The notes beneath the pieces were generated by a model. That model did not search any database and had not been told where the DNA came from. It saw only the letters and a program-made list of their open reading frames with translations. A program made the translations under genes and the position numbers. A stretch of 64,000 nucleotides of DNA. Source: Collinsella sp. TF06-26. Its GTDB lineage: Bacteria; Actinomycetota; Coriobacteriia; Coriobacteriales; Coriobacteriaceae. Of the stretch, positions 51,051 through 59,461 are shown one piece after another (position 1 is the stretch's first letter; the number at the start of each line of letters is the position of its first letter). The DNA lies in the NCBI RefSeq assembly GCF_002232035.1, contig NZ_NKXR01000013.1, positions 17,374-81,373 of the forward strand. Reading direction: 5' to 3'.

Positions 51051-52238
51051 TTAGGAACGGGTTGCGGCGAGCACCTGCGCAGCCTTTTCACGCGCCCACG
51101 CATCGATGTCGCGAAGCTGCTCAAACGAATCGACCGCCTGCATATCGTGGGCATCCATGCAGGATTCCACAATACGATCGATATCGGTAAAGCTGCAGCT
51201 ATCGTGCAGGAAGGCATCGACGGCAACCTCGTTGGCGGCATTGAGCACGCACGGCATGGTGCCGCCCGTCTTGCCGGCACGCTCGGCCAGTGCCAGACAG
51301 CGGAAGGTATCCATGTCGGCAGCATCAAACGTGAGCTGCCCCAGCTCGCGAAAATCGATACGAGGCGCCGGGGTATCCCAACGCTCGGGATACGAGAACG
51401 CGAACTGGATGGGAATACGCATGTCGGAAGCACCGAGATGCGCCATCACGGAGCCGTCGGCAAACTCGACCATAGAGTGAATCTTGGACTGACGCTGCAC
51501 GACCACGTTAATGAAATCGAGGTCGCAGTTAAACAGGTGCATGGCCTCGATGCGCTCCAGGCCCTTGTTCATGAGGGTGGCGGAGTCGATGGTGATCTTG
51601 GCACCCATGGCCCACGTGGGATGTGCGAGGGCATCGGCACGCGTCACGCGATTGAGCTCGTCGCGCGTGCGGCCAAAGAACGGACCGCCCGAGCAGGTGA
51701 GCCAAATGCAGTGGGCCTCGCGCGGGTTCTCACCCAGATAGCACTGGTAGATGGCGGAATGCTCAGAGTCAACTGGAATAAGCTGGCCCGGTTGCGCCAA
51801 CGGCATAAGCAAGTCGCCACCGACGACGAGGGACTCCTTGTTGGCAAGGGCAAGGCGCTTATTCGAGGTCAAGGCCGCATGGCTCGCCTCGAGACCGGCG
51901 GCGCCCACAATAGCGACAAGGACGCAGTCGACATCGTCGCGACGCGCGAGCTCGCAAACCGCCTGCGCGCCAACGCCGAGCTTCGTTCCCTCGGGCAACT
52001 CCTGCAGCACGGCATCATCGCCATGAGCGACATCGGCCACGGCAACCGCCGAAACCGAGAACTCGCGGGCAGCGGCAACGAGCTCGAGGGTACTGGAGTT
52101 AACGGACAGCGCCGTCACCTGCAGGCAATCGGCATGCTGGCGGCACACATCGAGCGCCTGGGTGCCGATAGAGCCCGTACAACCCAGGATGGCAACGCGA
52201 AGGCGTCCATCGGGGCCATACGTCGTCTGGAAGGACAT
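51051..52238 (-). CDS. dxr: 1-deoxy-D-xylulose 5-phosphate reductoisomerase
   Basis: NADPH-dependent first committed enzyme of the MEP isoprenoid pathway. The 395-aa product has the N-terminal nucleotide-binding VAILGCTGSIGTQALDV (about 13-29), the LANKESLVVGG block, VDSEHSAIYQC and the metal/substrate motif around MNKGLERIEA. The ATG overlaps the cdsA stop (TAATG), so it is coupled; rseP follows. Confidence 0.96.
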   Translation of the reverse strand: MSFQTTYGPDGRLRVAILGCTGSIGTQALDVCRQHADCLQVTALSVNSSTLELVAAAREFSVSAVAVADVAHGDDAVLQELPEGTKLGVGAQAVCELARRDDVDCVLVAIVGAAGLEASHAALTSNKRLALANKESLVVGGDLLMPLAQPGQLIPVDSEHSAIYQCYLGENPREAHCIWLTCSGGPFFGRTRDELNRVTRADALAHPTWAMGAKITIDSATLMNKGLERIEAMHLFNCDLDFINVVVQRQSKIHSMVEFADGSVMAHLGASDMRIPIQFAFSYPERWDTPAPRIDFRELGQLTFDAADMDTFRCLALAERAGKTGGTMPCVLNAANEVAVDAFLHDSCSFTDIDRIVESCMDAHDMQAVDSFEQLRDIDAWAREKAAQVLAATRS

Positions 52239-53152
52239 TACAGCACGCCTCCGATCATCAGCAACAGCTGTGCGGTGATGCAGCCGAAGATAAGCGAATC
52301 ACTACGATCGAGCATTCCGCCGTGGCCCGGGATAAGGTTGCCGGAATCCTTGACGCCCACACCGCGCTTGATGCGCGACTCGATAAGGTCGCCGATAACG
52401 CCCAGAATGGACACGACCACGCCGCACAGCAGCGCATAGGGCAGGCTGAGCTTGTAGAAGTGCGTCGCCCACAGGATGAGCCAAATCAAAACCGAGCCCA
52501 GGATGCCGCCAACAAACCCCTCCCAGCTCTTTTTGGGAGAGATCTTGGGAACCATCTTGTGTTTGCCGATACGGCTGCCCACGATGTAGGCAAACGAATC
52601 GGAGACCCAAAGGGACGCGCAAACGCCCACTGAAAGCAGGGCGCCGGCAAAACCGGGCACGGCATCGCGCAGCAGCACGATAGCCGACAGCATAAAGCCA
52701 GTGTAGATGGGACCCATGAGCGTCACGGCCACATCAGAGATGCGGGTACGCGGCGACCAAACATACCAAATGCCCACAGCGAGCATCAGGGCAAAAAGCA
52801 GGGCATTCAGCAACATCGAATCGCCCAACGCCGACAGCGGAAAGAGTACGGCGGCAGCGATACCCATGCGCTCGTTAGCCATCTTGCCATCGAGCCTCGT
52901 CATACGGAAAAACTCATAGCAGCACAGACCGCTCATGACAGAAACAAAGATGGCCGTGGGCACGATACCCAAAACCAGGCACAGGATAAAGACAACGGCG
53001 TAGACGATACCGGCGGCGGCACGGGTGATAAAGCCCGCCAGCCACGAACCGGTGCCGCTCTTTGCTGCAGGTGCTCCCGCAGCGGCAGCCTTGCGCGCAG
53101 GCGCCGCGGAAACTGGCGTCTTGGGAGCAGATGCCTTGGGACGATCGGACAC
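52238..53152 (-). CDS. cdsA: Phosphatidate cytidylyltransferase
   Basis: Makes CDP-diacylglycerol, the precursor of all phospholipids including the PgsA substrate. The 304-aa protein has about eight membrane helices and the signature block PKKSWEGFVGG followed by the C-terminal SRIKRGVGVKDSGNLIPGHGGMLDRSDS (quoted in parts: KDSGNLIPGHGGMLDR), which binds CTP and metal. The first 45 residues are Ala/Lys/Pro-rich and disordered, unlike the usual short N terminus. It starts at GTG 2 bp from the uppS stop. Confidence 0.95.
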   Translation of the reverse strand: MSDRPKASAPKTPVSAAPARKAAAAGAPAAKSGTGSWLAGFITRAAAGIVYAVVFILCLVLGIVPTAIFVSVMSGLCCYEFFRMTRLDGKMANERMGIAAAVLFPLSALGDSMLLNALLFALMLAVGIWYVWSPRTRISDVAVTLMGPIYTGFMLSAIVLLRDAVPGFAGALLSVGVCASLWVSDSFAYIVGSRIGKHKMVPKISPKKSWEGFVGGILGSVLIWLILWATHFYKLSLPYALLCGVVVSILGVIGDLIESRIKRGVGVKDSGNLIPGHGGMLDRSDSLIFGCITAQLLLMIGGVL

Positions 53153-53154
53153 GA

Positions 53155-53949
53155 TTAAGCCTCCTCGGTCTTACTCAGTCCACCAAACCTACGGTCACGG
53201 CCCTGATAGGCCAAAATGGCGTCGACAAGGCCCCAACGATCAAAGTCGGGCCAATAGGTATCGGTGACGTAGAATTCGGAATAAGCCACCTGCCACAGCA
53301 GATAGTTCGAAAGGCGCAGCTCACCTGAGGTGCGAATCACAAGCTCAGGATCGGGAAGGCCGGCGGTATAGAGGTGGGAAGCCACCATGTCGTCATCAAT
53401 TGCGGCAGGATCGATCTTACCGGCGGCAGCGTCGAGTGCAATCTGACGGACAGCGCGGGTAATCTCGGCACGCGCGCCGTAGTTGACGGCAAGCGCCAGC
53501 GTCATACCGGTGTGATCGGCGCACTCGGCAAGACCGCGTTCAAAAACGTCGCGGGTCTTCTTGGGCAGCGCGGAAATGTCGCCCAAAAAGACAACACGCA
53601 CATTTTCGCGCTTCAGAAGCGGCAGCTCGTCGATAAACGTCTTGGCAAACAGATGCATCAAGACGTTGACCTCATGCTGCGGACGGTTCCAGTTTTCGGT
53701 AGAAAACGCATAGGCAGAAAGCACGTCGACGCCCAGGCGCACGCAGGCGGTAATGATCTCGCGCAGCGAGAGGATACCTGCCTTATGACCCTCGGTGCGT
53801 GCAAGACCGCGCGACGTGGCCCAACGACCGTTGCCGTCCATGATGCACGAGATATGGTGCGGAATGTTATTGAGGTCAAGGTCGGAAAAACCGACGCCCG
53901 CAGGGGCGTCGGCAAAGTACTCGACCAGTTTATGCTCGTCGTATTGCAC
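53155..53949 (-). CDS. uppS: Undecaprenyl diphosphate synthase (cis-isoprenyl transferase)
   Basis: Adds eight isoprene units to FPP to build the C55 carrier lipid for wall synthesis. The 264-aa product has the catalytic HISCIMDGNGRWA (Asp about 38), AYAFSTENWNRP (about 100-111) and the C-terminal RTSGELRLSNYLLWQVAYSE. Start GTG 53947-53949, 1 bp after frr, with GGAG upstream. frr-uppS-cdsA-dxr-rseP is an almost universal bacterial order. Confidence 0.96.
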   Translation of the reverse strand: MQYDEHKLVEYFADAPAGVGFSDLDLNNIPHHISCIMDGNGRWATSRGLARTEGHKAGILSLREIITACVRLGVDVLSAYAFSTENWNRPQHEVNVLMHLFAKTFIDELPLLKRENVRVVFLGDISALPKKTRDVFERGLAECADHTGMTLALAVNYGARAEITRAVRQIALDAAAGKIDPAAIDDDMVASHLYTAGLPDPELVIRTSGELRLSNYLLWQVAYSEFYVTDTYWPDFDRWGLVDAILAYQGRDRRFGGLSKTEEA

Positions 53950-53950
53950 C

Positions 53951-54487
53951 TTAGATCTCCATGACCTCGGCTTCTTTTTCCTTCAGAAGCTCCTCGACCT
54001 TGGCGACATACTCATCGGTGTGCTTCTGGACCTTGGCCTGCTCGCGACGGACATCGTCCTCGGTGAGCTCCTCATCGCGCTCGAGCTTATTGTTGAAGTC
54101 GCGACGGATGTTACGGATAGACACCTTGGCCTGCTCGGCGTACTCACGGCACTCCTTGACGAGCTCGCGACGGCGCTCCTCAGTGGGGGCCGGGAACGGC
54201 AGACGAACGACGGTGCCATCGGAGTTGGGGGTAATGCCCAGATCGGAAGCGCCGATGGCCTTGACGATAGCGTTGATGAGCGCCTTGTCCCACGGCTCGA
54301 TGAGCAGCATGTGAGCCTCGGGGGTCTTGACGGCGGCAATCTGCGTGACCGGCGTGGGGACACCGTAATAATCGACGGTGATGTCGGACAGAATGTTGGC
54401 GTTGGCGCGACCGGTACGGACCTTGGAGAAGTTATGCTTGAGGGACTCGAGCGACTTGTCCATATGGGCGGTGATGTTCTCTGCCAT
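53951..54487 (-). CDS. frr: Ribosome recycling factor
   Basis: With EF-G, splits post-termination ribosomes. The 178-aa product is slightly shorter than the usual 185. It shows the helical blocks LKHNFSKVRTGRANANIL and YGVPTPVTQIAAVKTPEAHML, and the basic stretch TEERRRELVKECREYAEQAK. It starts 2 bp after pyrH. Confidence 0.97.
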   Translation of the reverse strand: MAENITAHMDKSLESLKHNFSKVRTGRANANILSDITVDYYGVPTPVTQIAAVKTPEAHMLLIEPWDKALINAIVKAIGASDLGITPNSDGTVVRLPFPAPTEERRRELVKECREYAEQAKVSIRNIRRDFNNKLERDEELTEDDVRREQAKVQKHTDEYVAKVEELLKEKEAEVMEI

Positions 54488-54489
54488 GC

Positions 54490-55212
54490 TTAATCCTCCT
54501 GATAGACGAGCGTGCCGACGGGCTCACCCGCGAGCGCGCGCTTGACGGTGTCCTCGCCATCGATGTTGAGGACCAAAATAGGCATACGGTTATCCTGACA
54601 CAGAGCCGTAGCCGTGGAATCCATAACCTGCAGGCCGCGAACGAGAACCTCGTGATAGGTAATCTTGTCAAAACGGACGGCATCGGCGCACTTGACGGGA
54701 TCCTTGTCGTAGATGCCGTCAACCTTGGTGGCTTTAATCAGAATCTCGGCGCCGATCTCGCACGCACGAAGAGCCGCGGCGGTGTCGGTCGTAAAGTACG
54801 GATTGCCCGAACCGGCGGCAAAAATAACGACATTGCCCTTGGAAAGGTGGTTGATGGCGCGACGGCGAATATAGGGCTCGCAGATCTCGTTCATCTGGAT
54901 AGCGCTCATCACGCGGCAGGGAACATCGTTATGCTCGAAGGCATCCTGCAGAGCAAGCGCGTTCATAACGGTTGCCAGCATGCCCATGTAGTCGGCCTGA
55001 GCACGCTCCATGCCACCGGCAGCGCCGGCCATGCCACGGAAAATATTGCCGCCGCCGACAACGACGCCGACCTCATGGCCAACGGCGAGCAGCTCCTTGA
55101 CCTGCTTGGCAAGATGGTCGGTAATCTTGGGGTCGATGCCATACTGGCCATCGCCCATAAGCGCTTCGCCGGAAAGCTTAAGAAGCACGCGTTTATATCG
55201 GATGTCGGACAA
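54490..55212 (-). CDS. pyrH: Uridylate kinase (UMP kinase)
   Basis: Hexameric amino-acid-kinase-fold enzyme converting UMP to UDP, feedback-inhibited by UTP and activated by GTP. The 240-aa product has [15 protein letters not shown] (about 6-20), [13 protein letters not shown] (about 49-61) and [21 protein letters not shown] (part: [16 protein letters not shown]). Start TTG 55210-55212 with AAGGAGG 6 bp upstream. It opens the pyrH-to-proS unit behind the tsf terminator and its own extended -10. Confidence 0.96.
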   Translation of the reverse strand: MSDIRYKRVLLKLSGEALMGDGQYGIDPKITDHLAKQVKELLAVGHEVGVVVGGGNIFRGMAGAAGGMERAQADYMGMLATVMNALALQDAFEHNDVPCRVMSAIQMNEICEPYIRRRAINHLSKGNVVIFAAGSGNPYFTTDTAAALRACEIGAEILIKATKVDGIYDKDPVKCADAVRFDKITYHEVLVRGLQVMDSTATALCQDNRMPILVLNIDGEDTVKRALAGEPVGTLVYQED

Positions 55213-55241
55213 AGCGATCCTCCTTTAATTAGACTCTCAAT

Positions 55242-55250
55242 ATGATATCA
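55242..55250 (-). promoter_or_regulatory. Extended -10 promoter of pyrH-frr-uppS...
   Basis: TGATATCAT on the minus strand, 29 bp before the pyrH TTG, just behind the tsf terminator. A palindrome GGCTCT-GATA-AGAGCC (55253-55268) lies between terminator and promoter. Confidence 0.5.
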
Positions 55251-55271
55251 AAGGCTCTGATAAGAGCCATG

Positions 55272-55307
55272 AAAAAGCAGGCTGTGAGTAAAACCCACAG
55301 CCTGCTC
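55272..55307 (-). terminator. Terminator of rpsB-tsf
   Basis: Minus strand GAGCAGGCTGTG / CACAGCCTGC followed by TTTTT; 22 bp after the tsf stop. Confidence 0.9.
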
Positions 55308-55329
55308 ATTACCAGCTACAAGAGCTTAT

Positions 55330-56199
55330 TTACTCGCCACGGACCAGACGGTCAAAGGCAACGACGGTAATGGTGTCGCCGAGCTCCTTGGAGACCTGCT
55401 CAGCGTACTTCTTGATGGTGAGGGAGCTGTCCTTGATGAACTCCTGCTCGGTGAGCACGGACTGCTTGTAGAACTTCTCCAGACGGCCAACAGCCATCTT
55501 CTCCTGGATAGCCTCGGGCTTGCCGGACTCGGCAGCCTGGGCCATGTAGATCTGCTTCTCGTGCTCGACGGTCTCGGCCGGAACCTGATCGCGAGTAGCG
55601 CAGATCGGTGCGACGGCGGCAACCTGAAGGGCAACGTCGTGGGCGAAGGCCTTGAAGGACTCAGCCTGAGCGGTCTCGGCCTTCTCGAAAGCAAACTCGA
55701 CGAGGACGCCGATCTTACCACCCATGTGGATGTAAGAAGCGAGCGCGCCGTTCTCGGCCTTGCGGGCAGCGAAGCGGGAGATCTTCATGTTCTCGCCCAT
55801 GATGTGAATCATCTCGGTGAGCTCGGAGGAAACGGTCTCCTCGCCCATCGGCTTCTCGAGCAGAGCATCGACATCGGCCGGCTCGGTGGTGGCGACAACC
55901 TCGGCGACCTTGGAAGCAAAGCCGGTGAACTTGGCGTTGGAGCCAACGAAGTCGGTCTCGCAGGAGAGCTCAAGCAGAGCGCCGGTCTTGCCATCCTCGG
56001 AAACGAACGCGGCTACAGCGCCCTCGTTGGTCTCGCGGCCAGCCTTCTTAGCAGCCTTGGCGAGGCCGTTCTTGCGCAGAACGTCGACAGCGGCGTCCAT
56101 GTCGCCGTCAGCCTCGACGAGAGCCTTCTTGCACTCCATCATCGGGGAGTCGGTCATCTCGCGGAGCTGCTTGACCATAGCGGCGGTAATCTGGGCCAT
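55330..56199 (-). CDS. tsf: Elongation factor Ts
   Basis: Guanine-nucleotide exchange factor for EF-Tu. The 289-aa product has the N-terminal UBA-like domain (VKQLREMTDSPMMECKKALVE), the core with TDFVGSNAKFTGFA, and the C-terminal coiled-coil/KEFF-like end (FYKQSVLTEQEFIKDSSLTI). Start ATG 56197-56199 (MAQITAAMVK) with AAAGGA upstream. It follows rpsB by 45 bp and ends at a strong terminator. Confidence 0.97.
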   Translation of the reverse strand: MAQITAAMVKQLREMTDSPMMECKKALVEADGDMDAAVDVLRKNGLAKAAKKAGRETNEGAVAAFVSEDGKTGALLELSCETDFVGSNAKFTGFASKVAEVVATTEPADVDALLEKPMGEETVSSELTEMIHIMGENMKISRFAARKAENGALASYIHMGGKIGVLVEFAFEKAETAQAESFKAFAHDVALQVAAVAPICATRDQVPAETVEHEKQIYMAQAAESGKPEAIQEKMAVGRLEKFYKQSVLTEQEFIKDSSLTIKKYAEQVSKELGDTITVVAFDRLVRGE

Positions 56200-56244
56200 T
56201 GTGGTTCCTTTCAAAGAGATGAAAAAGAATTAACTAAGACTGAT

Positions 56245-56973
56245 TTACTCGGCCTTGGGCTCAGCGGCCATCTCGGCCTCGGAGACCTGCTCCTTGCCGG
56301 AGCCAGCGAGGCAGGCGTCAGCCATGAGCTCGCACATAAGGGTGACAGCAGAGATAGCGTCATCGTTGCAGGGGATGCCGTACTCGACCTCGTCGGGATC
56401 GGAGTTGGTGTCGATCAGAGCGACGACGGGGATGTTCAGGCGCTGAGCCTCCTTGATGGCGTTCTCCTCGCGCTTGGTGTCGATGACGAAGAGAGCCTGG
56501 GGCAGACCCTTCATGTCGCGGGCGCCACCGAGGTTGGTCTGGAGCTTGGTGAGCTCCTTGCCGAGAACAGCCTGCTCCTTCTTGGGGAGCACTGCCATGC
56601 GGCCGTCCTCGACCATGGCCTCAAGCTCCTCCATGCGGTTGATGCGGGAGCGGATGGTGACGAAGTTGGTCAGCATGCCGCCGAGCCAACGCTGGTTGAT
56701 GTAAGGCATGTTGGCGCGCTCAGCGGCGTTCTTGACGGCCTCCTGAGCCTGCTTCTTGGTGCCGACGAACAGCACATTGCCACCCTTGGCGACGTTCTTG
56801 ACGAAAGTGTAGGCCTGGTCGGCGTCGAGGATGGTCTGCTTGAGGTCGAGGATGTAGATGCCGTTGCGCTCACCGAAGATGAACGGCTTCATCTTGGGGT
56901 TCCAGCGACGGGTCTGGTGACCGAAGTGGCAGCCGGCCTCGAGCAGGGTGCGGATATTAATCTTGGTAGCCAT
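56245..56973 (-). CDS. rpsB: Small ribosomal subunit protein uS2 (S2)
   Basis: 30S protein binding the head-body junction and bridging S1. The 242-aa product starts [28 protein letters not shown] (part: [19 protein letters not shown]), has [17 protein letters not shown] and the [14 protein letters not shown] block. The C-terminal tail ([20 protein letters not shown]) is low-complexity. AGGAGG lies 6 bp before the ATG. Its mRNA has a leader of about 135 nt, suitable for S2 autoregulation. Confidence 0.97.
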   Translation of the reverse strand: MATKINIRTLLEAGCHFGHQTRRWNPKMKPFIFGERNGIYILDLKQTILDADQAYTFVKNVAKGGNVLFVGTKKQAQEAVKNAAERANMPYINQRWLGGMLTNFVTIRSRINRMEELEAMVEDGRMAVLPKKEQAVLGKELTKLQTNLGGARDMKGLPQALFVIDTKREENAIKEAQRLNIPVVALIDTNSDPDEVEYGIPCNDDAISAVTLMCELMADACLAGSGKEQVSEAEMAAEPKAE

Positions 56974-57114
56974 GTTAAACCTCCTGTGGTTTGCCTCCGC
57001 GCGGGGTCATCCTCCAAAACCAACCCGGACATGTGCTACCAAAGCCCGGGCACCACGGTATGAAGTAGCCGCGCGTGCGTGATAAAAACCTGTTGCCGTG
57101 AAGCAACCCGATGA

Positions 57115-57143
57115 ATGATAGCAGGAATGCATCTTCCTGCCAA
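57115..57143 (-). promoter_or_regulatory. Promoter of rpsB-tsf
   Basis: -35 TTGGCA (57138-57143), 17-bp spacer, -10 TATCAT (57115-57120) with the TGC extension. The leader to rpsB contains a GTTGC-TTCAC-GGCAAC hairpin and a CCCGG/CCGGG pairing. Confidence 0.75.
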
Positions 57144-57192
57144 CCCGCAATCAAAACCACACACCTGAGCGCGGCGCGGGACGTCCCAGCCA

Positions 57193-58113
57193 CTATTCGC
57201 CGCGGGGATGGGCTTGAGCCACAGCCCGCTTAAGCCGATCGGGTGTGAGATGCGTGTAGATCTGCGTCGTGGACAGGCTCGCATGACCTAGCAGCTCTTG
57301 AACCGAGCGCAGGTCCGCGCCGCCCTCGAGCAAGTCGGTCGCAAAGGTATGGCGCATCGCATGCGGGGCGATGTCGGCCGGAATGCCGGCGAGCGTCGCC
57401 AGCATATGAAACCGCCGCCTGAGCATGGCGGCACTCATGCGATTACCGCGCGCCGATATAAGCAGCGGATGCGGCCCGGTAGCGGGGTCACGACGCTTTG
57501 CCTGAGCGAGCAACTCCGGCCTCCCCTCCTCAATATAGAGACGCGTCGCCACGAGCGCACGACGATACAGAGGGACGATACGTTCTTTGCTCCCCTTGCC
57601 CCACAGGCGCAGCGTGCGTTCGGACCACGCAATGGACTCCACATTGAGTGCTGCGAGCTCAGAGATACGGGCGCCCGAGGCATAGAGCAGCTCGAGCATC
57701 GCCGCATCGCGCAGTCCCGCGGGTGTTGAGGTATCAGGCGTCTTGAGCAGCGCCTCGACCTGCTTGGTCGTAAGGACGCCCGGCAGGTCACGCGGCAGCT
57801 TGGGCGATGCGATCGCCGAGACTGCATCGCCCTCCACGACCCCCTCGGCAGCCATCCATCGATAGAGCGATCGGATAGCCGACAGATGCGCCGCAAGCGT
57901 TCGGGGAGCCACCTGCTCACGCGAAAGCTCGGCAAGATAGCGACGAATGGTGCGCACGTCGGCAGCGAAAGCATCGATATCCTCGCGCTCGCACCAGGCA
58001 GCAAAGCGCTCCAGCCTCGAGCCATAGGCCGTCACCGTATTGGGAGAAAGCCCCTCGACACGTGCGATATAGGCGATAAACGAGTCGACGGTGTCGTACA
58101 GGTCAAAGGCTAT
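57193..58113 (-). CDS. xerC: Tyrosine recombinase XerC, apparently with a non-canonical AUA start
   Basis: Site-specific recombinase resolving chromosome dimers. The residues of the family are intact (numbered from the proposed start): Arg149 in GARISEL, Lys173, His251 and Arg254 in HAMRHTF, His277 in LLGHASL and Tyr286. The first ATG/GTG/TTG in frame is a GTG at 58033-58035, but good N-terminal family sequence continues upstream of it (LYDTVDSFIAYIARVEGLSP) to an ATA at 58111-58113. That codon lies 9 bp from GGAGG and overlaps the trmFO stop TAG. From ATA the protein is 306 aa, the normal length; from GTG only 280. trmFO-xerC is a conserved pair. Function sure, start uncertain. Confidence 0.88.
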   Translation of the reverse strand: MAFDLYDTVDSFIAYIARVEGLSPNTVTAYGSRLERFAAWCEREDIDAFAADVRTIRRYLAELSREQVAPRTLAAHLSAIRSLYRWMAAEGVVEGDAVSAIASPKLPRDLPGVLTTKQVEALLKTPDTSTPAGLRDAAMLELLYASGARISELAALNVESIAWSERTLRLWGKGSKERIVPLYRRALVATRLYIEEGRPELLAQAKRRDPATGPHPLLISARGNRMSAAMLRRRFHMLATLAGIPADIAPHAMRHTFATDLLEGGADLRSVQELLGHASLSTTQIYTHLTPDRLKRAVAQAHPRGE

Positions 58114-59447
58114 GACCGGTCGCCTCCAAACAGATCGGGGCGAGTGGCCAGATAGGCATCAAGGGCCTCGAGCGCACGGTCCGCATAGGCCTGGTAGCGG
58201 TCGCGCTTGCTGCGGCGCTTACCATCCTCGAGTGGCGGCACCAGGCCAAAGTTGACATGCATGGGCTGGTAGCCCACGGTGGCAGGATCGGTCGCATAGC
58301 CCACGAGCGCGCCCAGGGCGCCCACGCGGGGCAACTCGACGCCCGCGGCGCCGATAGCCTCGGCATAGGTGTTGAGCGCCGCGAGCAGACCGGTCGCCAC
58401 GGCTTCCATGTACCCCTCGGTGCCGGTGATCTGACCGGCCAGGCGCACGCCGGTACCAGGCACGGCAAAGGTGCCATCGAGCACGTGCGGGGCGTCGACA
58501 AAGGTATTGCGGTGCATGACACCGTAGCGGAAGAACTCAGCGTTCTCCAAGCCCGGCACCATATGGAAGACGCGCTTCTGCTCGCCAAAGGTCAGGTTGG
58601 TCTGGAAGCCCACCAGGTTATAGGCGGTCTTCTCCTTGTTCTCGGCACGCAGCTGAATCGCCGCCCAAGGGCGACATCCGGTACGCGGGTCGGTGAGGCC
58701 GACGGGCTTCATGGCGCCAAAGCGAATGGCGTCCTTGCCGGTGCGCGCAACTTCCTCGGCAGGTTGGCAGGCCTGAAACAGATCGCCGCCCTCAAAGTCT
58801 TTGAGCACCACGCGGTCGGCCGTGGTAAGTGCCTCGATAAAGGCCTCGTACTCCTCCTTGTTGAGCGGAGCGTTGAGATAGTCGCCGCTCCCCTGCTCCT
58901 CGTAGCGCGACTGCGAAAACAGCACGTCCATATCGAGCGTGGAGGCATCGACGATCGGCGCCGCGGCATCGAAGAACGCAAGGGCGTCGCCGCCGACGAG
59001 CTTCATGACCTCTTCGCTCAGCGCCGGTGAACACAGCGGGCCCGCGGCAATGACCACGTGGCCCTCGGGAATCTGCGTGACCTCGCCGTGCACGACCTCG
59101 ATATTGGGACGGGCGGCAACCTCGGCCTCGACAAGCTCGGAAAACTTGACGCGGTCGACCGCCAGGGCACCGCCGGCGGGAACAGCCGCGCGATGGGCGC
59201 AATCGAGCAGGACTGAACCCATGCGCTCAAGCTCGGCCTTCAGCAAACCAGCCGCGGAATCCGGACGGGTCGACTTAAACGAATTGGAGCAGACGAGCTC
59301 TGCCAAGTGATCGGTATGGTGAGCCGGGGAGCTAACCTGGGGGCGCATCTCGCACAGCCTAACGGCAAAACCGCGGTCTGCCAGCTGGATCGCGCATTCC
59401 GAACCCGCCAGACCGCCACCGATAACCGTCACCTGATCGAACTGCAT
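58110..59447 (-). CDS. trmFO: Methylenetetrahydrofolate-tRNA-(uracil-5-)-methyltransferase TrmFO
   Basis: FAD- and folate-dependent enzyme making m5U54 in tRNA. The 445-aa product has the N-terminal dinucleotide motif VIGGGLAGSECA (about 8-19), the family block PAHHTDHLAELVCSNSFKS and the C-terminal GTGVRLAGQITGTEGYMEA. The start is put at the ATG at 59445-59447 with AAAGGTG 7 bp upstream; a TTG two codons earlier is too close to it. It lies between dprA and xerC. In many Firmicutes topA stands between dprA and trmFO; here it is missing from that slot. Confidence 0.95.
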   Translation of the reverse strand: MQFDQVTVIGGGLAGSECAIQLADRGFAVRLCEMRPQVSSPAHHTDHLAELVCSNSFKSTRPDSAAGLLKAELERMGSVLLDCAHRAAVPAGGALAVDRVKFSELVEAEVAARPNIEVVHGEVTQIPEGHVVIAAGPLCSPALSEEVMKLVGGDALAFFDAAAPIVDASTLDMDVLFSQSRYEEQGSGDYLNAPLNKEEYEAFIEALTTADRVVLKDFEGGDLFQACQPAEEVARTGKDAIRFGAMKPVGLTDPRTGCRPWAAIQLRAENKEKTAYNLVGFQTNLTFGEQKRVFHMVPGLENAEFFRYGVMHRNTFVDAPHVLDGTFAVPGTGVRLAGQITGTEGYMEAVATGLLAALNTYAEAIGAAGVELPRVGALGALVGYATDPATVGYQPMHVNFGLVPPLEDGKRRSKRDRYQAYADRALEALDAYLATRPDLFGGDRS

Positions 59448-59461
59448 CTGCAAACACCTTT

